This document shows, piece after piece, positions 58,371-64,000 of a stretch of DNA of 64,000 nucleotides (the stretch's first letter is position 1; every line of letters begins with the position of its first letter). The position numbers and the translations under genes were made by a program. The notes beneath the pieces were generated by a model that was not told where the DNA came from, ran no database searches, and was given only the letters and a program-made list of their open reading frames with translations. This stretch comes from Papilionanthe hookeriana x Papilionanthe teres (Eukaryota; Streptophyta; Magnoliopsida; Asparagales; Orchidaceae). Where the stretch lies: contig CM040424.1 of the NCBI GenBank assembly GCA_022702705.1, forward strand, positions 137,007,665-137,071,664. Direction: 5' to 3'.

Positions 58371-61300
58371 TGTTGACCTCATGTTTGGTGAGGTCTTTTC
58401 TTTCCTCTTAGTGCTTAGGATCTAGCCATAGGACTTATCCTTGACTATCCTAGAAGACTAGAGATGGAGTTCACCATTTAGAAATTTAAACCAATTCTTG
58501 GTTCTCTTTAGAATCTTACATAGGTGGTCATCAACCTCTAAATCACTCAGAAGGTTGGGACAAATGTGTAAGAAGACAAAGATGAATTCCTATAGGATGT
58601 TCAAGCCTTAGGATAACCCTGGGTGGCCTGGTCTTGGTGAGGTTTAGCTTGCGCACACTGCACTCTCACACCCATCCTAAACCTAGAAACATCTTTACCC
58701 AATCTTGACTCCTGGTTCATTGGAGCACTCATGTGGCTAAGTCCAAACCCCTAGCCCTTAGCTAAGAGGGTTATGAACAACCTATGAGTTGTCAAAATGG
58801 ACATTTCTTGTTCCATGGCTCAATTTAAGTTTTTCCACACTACTCAACCTTAATCAAATTTCATTTTTGCCAATGTCCCTGGTTTTGACATTGGGTCCTT
58901 AAACCTACCTAAAATTACATAAATTGCTCCTACAAACACCAAACTCTCCAAAAACTCTCCAAAATTTACCTAAAATTTCCAAAAATTCCTAAAAATCAGT
59001 TTAATATAATTCCTACCTCTTAAATCCACCAAAATACCCCAATACCCTCTAAAGAACCCCAAATACCCTAAAATACCCTTTTGGCCAAAAATTCTAAAAA
59101 TTCCAAAAATTCCCAGAAAATTTCAAAAAATCCCATATATTCCCAATTTCATTTTGTCTAACTAGTTCATAAGCCAATTTTGCCAAAATAACCCAATTTT
59201 ATTAAAATTCCCAATTTAACCATTTTTAACCTAAATGGACCCAATGTCAAACCCAATCAACCCATTTGACCCTAATTTTGCCCAATCCCAATTCTAAACT
59301 TTAAATAAACATCCCCAATATCAATATAAACTAAATAAAAGTCCAAATTGATTCACATTTGGGTTCAATTTCATTTGAAATCTAAAATCCCCAAATTTGC
59401 TTAATTCATCCAAGACCCCCAATTAACCTAATGTCAACCTTTGCCCTCCCAAATTTCAATATTAAACCTTCCATGGCATTCCCATGAAACCCATGCAACA
59501 TTTAATTATCCCAATTTGAGCTCAAGCGTAACCTAAACCATTTGAAATCCAAGAGTGCCCCATTTTAGCCTAAATTTAATTCATACCCTAAATCTACCAA
59601 ATTGATTGGCCTAATCCCAAAATTTCCTCCTAATTGATGTTGGGAACTCTTCAATACATTCCCTTAAGCCATTTGAAACTTTTAATTAGGTCTAAACCCC
59701 ACCTTAACCCAACTTGGACCCAAGTTGATCCAACCTTACCCAAATTAACCAAAATCCCAAAAACCCATCAAATTGACCTTTCAATTGAACTCAAAACCAT
59801 TTCATGTCTTCATGAAAGTCGTTCATGGCAATCATTTACACAATGTTTCTCAAGACACTTAGACCTAAATTCAATCCAAACATAAGTTATCCCAACCTAA
59901 ACCCAAGTGAGCCAATTTGAACCCATGAGCTAACCTAACCAATTTGAACCAAATGTGGCTGAACCAACCCTTCCACAGCCACCATTTGAACCCTAGGAAC
60001 CACCCTAGACCCACCTAGCATAATTTAAGTGAGCCATGGACCAAGGGTCCCCTATTTTTAGGGATCTCTTCCCTAAATGGTTAAATCCTCCTTTTACGTC
60101 ACCCCAAATCCTCCTATAACTGATTAATCACCATTAAACCCTGCTACCTGACTCACATGACCTGGGGCCAGCTCCCCTATCCTTGCTAGCCAGCCTAGTC
60201 ACTGGAGGGGTTCAAAACTAACAGCCACCACTAGGCTAAGCACACCCAAACTTACCTAATCGTCCACCTTAGCCAAATTAAACCTTGGAGCCTCTCTGCC
60301 GTCCACCTAAGCAGAAGAATCCACCCCCCAATTGAGCTCTAGTTCAGCCCTATGGCCCTGGCCATATAACTCACACCTCTTGGCCATGAGAGGGGTGTTG
60401 AAAATTTTCTCACAAGACCTCCCCAAATCACTCTGAGAGCTTCTCCCAGCCTATAGAAGAAGAACCCCACTGTTTTCCTGCCCTAATCCCCACTGGCTGA
60501 GCTCAATTTTTGAGTTCAATCCCAGACCAAAAAATAGGACAACCCCTGAAACTCCACCAAACTTTAATTAACTTCTCCCACACCTTCACCAGAGATAGAG
60601 AGGAAGTTCCCCAATGAAAGCCCCTCACCAGGCCAGCCATTTGCTCCAAACATGAAAACACCAAATCGGGTTTCTATATTTTCATACCTAAGCATTTCAT
60701 CATGGCAAGAGCCTCAATCCGTAGGCTCCTGCGACTCCAACGTACATGCCAAGCACCTCTGATTGAACCTTCACTTCTCAGAGTAAAGGTATTGAGCTCT
60801 TCTTCTTCCAGATCTTTCATGGATTCTCTATTTTGTTCTGCTTGATTTCAATGCGCACTAGCCGTATAGATGTGTAGCTCTATTTTAGACGAGCATGTAG
60901 GAAGAAACCGCACTTGATTTGGTCGAGTATCAAGTGAGATATTAGAGCTAGAAGTTGGACAGATCTCGGCTCACACCATTGGGGACGATGATCAGCGACC
61001 GTCTGATCGCACATGTATCAGATGGGTGATGGAGATCAAGTTGGATGGAGCAAGGGGAAAGAACAGCGGGACGCGTGGCTGCCGAGTCAGATGGCGGCAC
61101 AGAATCAAACCGGGTCGTTTGTGCTTTCTATCCATCACAGGATCCAGTCAGCGCTGACTGGTTTAAGTAGGAAAATCCCTTTTTTCCTATTTATTTAATT
61201 ACTTAGAAGTTTAAAAATACATAACTTTGTGTAGAAAAATCAAAAAATTAAAATAAAAATACCCTCTTGCTCAGTGAACAGATGAGACTAATGTGGAAAA

Positions 61301-64000
61301 AAAATCATGTTATTTGGTTAAGTATTTAATTTTTAATTAATTTAACATTGATCTAAATATTTTAATTCTCCACTCACTCACACAATTCACCATAGCATGA
61401 GACCATAGGGCTTTTGTAGCCTCTGATCTTGGGAACATTCACTGAATTTTCCAAGGCTAGAAGCTATACCCATGGCAAGTTATCTATTTTCTAAATTTTT
61501 ATGCCTGTTTTGGTATTTTAATTCCAGTAATTAGTATATTGTTTGGAAAATACCAGGAAAATTAGGATAGGTTCCTTATGACCAGAGGAATTTGTGATAA
61601 TTATGACATGGATTAAAATATTATAAACAATCCTAATGGTTCACTTGATCGAAAATCAACATTGAATTAATTAAAGCAAATTAAAAATCAAAATAACTTG
61701 AAATCAATTCTCCACTGATCTTTACGGTGAGAGGAAGCCCCATAAAATGTTTGAAATTAATTAAAAATGGTTTAACCCATTAAATGAATTTTCTAACATA
61801 GCCAAACTTAAAATTAAAAAATTCATAAAACTTAAAATGTATTTCAAAAATTCACCAAATTGATTTTGGGGATTCTCTGATGTCAGAGGAGTCTAAAAAA
61901 ATTAAAATTGGATTTTTCCAAAAAATTTCATTTTTAACCTAACTTTTAATATTTTAATATTTTAAAAATTATAAAAATCACAAAAATATTAAAATTCATA
62001 AAAATGTTACATTTGGTCCCCTAATCATTAGGAATCAACCAATTCGTTTTCTTAAATCCCAAAACAATGATATTGAATTTTAAAGTCTTAAGGAAAATTT
62101 TAATATTAAAAATGGATTTTTTTCAACCTTTTCACTAAATTAATTCTAAAAATTTAACGAAAAATAAAAAAAATGTAAAATTTGTTTCTCTGAGCTCCTT
62201 GAGATCAGAGAGATTTAATAAAAATATAAATCCCATTTTTCCACTCTAATTTTCTTTTATAATTAATTAATACCTCAAAATTTAAAATAATTATAATAAA
62301 TAAAATATAATTAAACAAAAACACCAAAATTGGTCCAAGTGAACCTTTGTTTAATAGAAACTTCCCATAATTTTCCTAAGGATAGAAACTTCCTCTTGAT
62401 CATGTTATGAAATTTTCATTGAACATCTCTATTTTCATTAAAATAATTATATAAATTAAATTAAAAAAAACAAAAAAATTACATTTTCTCCTCTAATGTC
62501 TTAATTGACATGTGGGTGTGGTGACATAAAAATTTCAAGTTCATTTGAGCCTAATTTGATGAATTATGAGATGAATATGCTTAAGAGGGAATTAAGGTAA
62601 TTTAAAGGTTTTAACCTTAAGTAATCTTTAGGCTTAACCAAAGGGAAAGGGAGAATCTTTGATCCTAACTTTATTTTGGATGATTGAAACATAGGGAATT
62701 TAAGTGGTAGAAACTCATTAAACCACCTTAAACATTAAAGAAGAAACATTAATAAAATCACATAAAATTTGGATGATTAAGATTAAAGCGTGTAATATAG
62801 GAGAATTCTAATTCTTTAAATTAAATCCCTAATCAATAATTTGATCAAACATCATTTAAACATCAATTAATGAAACTCTAAAATGATGATTGAAATTAAT
62901 ATTTTAAGAAAGGAACAATTTTGAAAAATCTTATGATTATACTAAGGACATTAAAGGAATTTAATTTGAAATTGTCTAAAACTTAAATTAAAAAAAATTC
63001 AAAATGTTAAAACTAAATGGGAATACTTTAAGACATTAAAACTAATCTGAAGTTGTTTGAAACTTAAATAAAAAATAAATTTAAAGCATTAAAGTTAATC
63101 TGGTATAATTCATAAATCACAAGATTATAATTAAAGAAAATTAAATCAGTTTAAAATTTTCAAATGAACCTTAAAAAGTTAAGTCCTTCTGAAATAATAA
63201 AACTTAACCGAATTAAACAACTTGAACACTATTCCAAACTTAAAATAATTAATCAAAATTTTATAACTCAGTCACTTTAAATCATCAACTCAAACAATAA
63301 ATTAACGACAGTTGAATCTTTAATGAATTAATTTGCCCCTAAAGGCTTTCATTATCATAATTCTCAAATGAAGCATCAAATTAAATGTCATCTTATTTAC
63401 AAGGATAATCAAACATCCTAGTTAACTGAGAAAAAAATCAAAACTTAACTAAATTCTTGGATAATCAATTCATCCATACGATGAAATTTATTTGGACTCA
63501 GAATAATCCCAACGGTGTTGAAAAGATGTCCAGGACCCGTCCTAAGCACTTTCTTAACCGAATAGGGTGTTTTAGAAGAACAATTAAACTTTATTATTCT
63601 TTGATGAAGAAAATCATCCTTAACAAAACACAAGAACCTAGAGGTCATAGGAATTGACTAGCAATAGGATTAGGATTTCGGTAGACAACCAGAGCCTTCC
63701 CTTAGCTTTACCTAAGTATTCCTTGCAATTATATAAATGCCTTAACATATGTTTCAAGTGCAGGTGAAAATGAAGGGAGTGCCCACCAGGTACGCATTTA
63801 ATTTTATTGCAATTTACATTTAGCAATTTATTAAATGTCTTACTTTCTTGTTCTTATAAATGCATGAAAATGATCGAACCCAGCATGTTTAAACAACTCA
63901 AAATTTAATCACCAACAAAAATGAAACTGCAATTACAACTAAAATTAAAATGTCTCATTGGATGATCGTGAATCCCTCAGATGATGTAACCTAAGTGTTG
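58371..64000 (+). repeat. LTR B, copy 2, cut by the window end
   Basis: Counterpart of 45283-50921. It starts TGTTGACCTCATG after GGTGGTC, holds the GC island (60100-61190) and runs to the window edge about 1.2 kb before its expected end. No gene. Confidence 0.88.

Larger units (their letters stand above)
52447..64000. repeat. Tandem segmental duplication, copy 2 (runs past the window end)
   Basis: Homologous to 39323-50921 with all features in the same order. Still aligned at the last base, so the right end is not seen. Confidence 0.9.

Overview
The window is plant nuclear DNA made almost entirely of nested transposable elements. I find no intact host gene, tRNA or rRNA. The evidence for a plant is the mix of families: Tat/Ogre-like and Athila-like Ty3/gypsy elements, a Ty1/copia element, an En/Spm (CACTA) relic and a plant-type LINE ORF1 relic. 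The density and size of the elements suggest a large, repeat-rich seed-plant genome. The species cannot be told from the sequence.

Left part (1-33553). A decayed Ty1/copia element (integrase at 2680-3424; reverse transcriptase, RNase H and 3' LTR at 31354-33553) is split by a giant Ty3/gypsy element at 3425-31353, flanked by the 5-bp target duplication ATGGG. The giant element is about 27.9 kb with LTRs of about 7.4 kb and is coded on the minus strand. In its own direction it reads: LTR, tRNA-Arg-type primer site, leader, ORF1, gag, protease, reverse transcriptase/RNase H, a second (archaeal-type) RNase H, integrase, then an extra gene, a tandem-repeat 3' UTR and the LTR. The order and the second RNase H place it in the Tat/Ogre group. 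The extra gene has an N-terminal module shared with ORF1, followed by an AlkB-type Fe(II)/2-oxoglutarate dioxygenase domain closely resembling plant ALKBH9/ALKBH10 RNA m6A demethylases. I consider this the most interesting content: a retrotransposon that seems to carry its own RNA-demethylase. A second striking feature is an 18-nt perfect complementarity between the leader and the bases next to the 3' LTR, which could circularise the genomic RNA. A further LTR of the same family, in the opposite orientation (1-2668), sits only about 750 bp away in the same copia element.

Middle part (33554-39322). A decayed Athila-like pol on the minus strand (reverse transcriptase relic at 34.1-35.6 kb, protease relic at 39.3-39.7 kb) is interrupted by a CACTA relic at about 35.6-39.2 kb, which keeps pieces of both of its usual genes.

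Right part (39323-64000). A unit of about 13.1 kb is present twice in tandem (39323-52446, and 52447 to beyond the window end). Each copy holds an Athila protease relic (-), an Athila integrase relic (+), a GA-rich tract, a LINE ORF1 relic (-), and a Tat/Ogre-type LTR (A) into which a second LTR (B) of the same superfamily has inserted. In copy 1, LTR B is complete and is followed by a primer-binding site and a leader like that of the giant element.

All coding features are interrupted, so every one is called as a pseudogene or remnant. Lineage names rest on motif recognition by eye; no database search was run.
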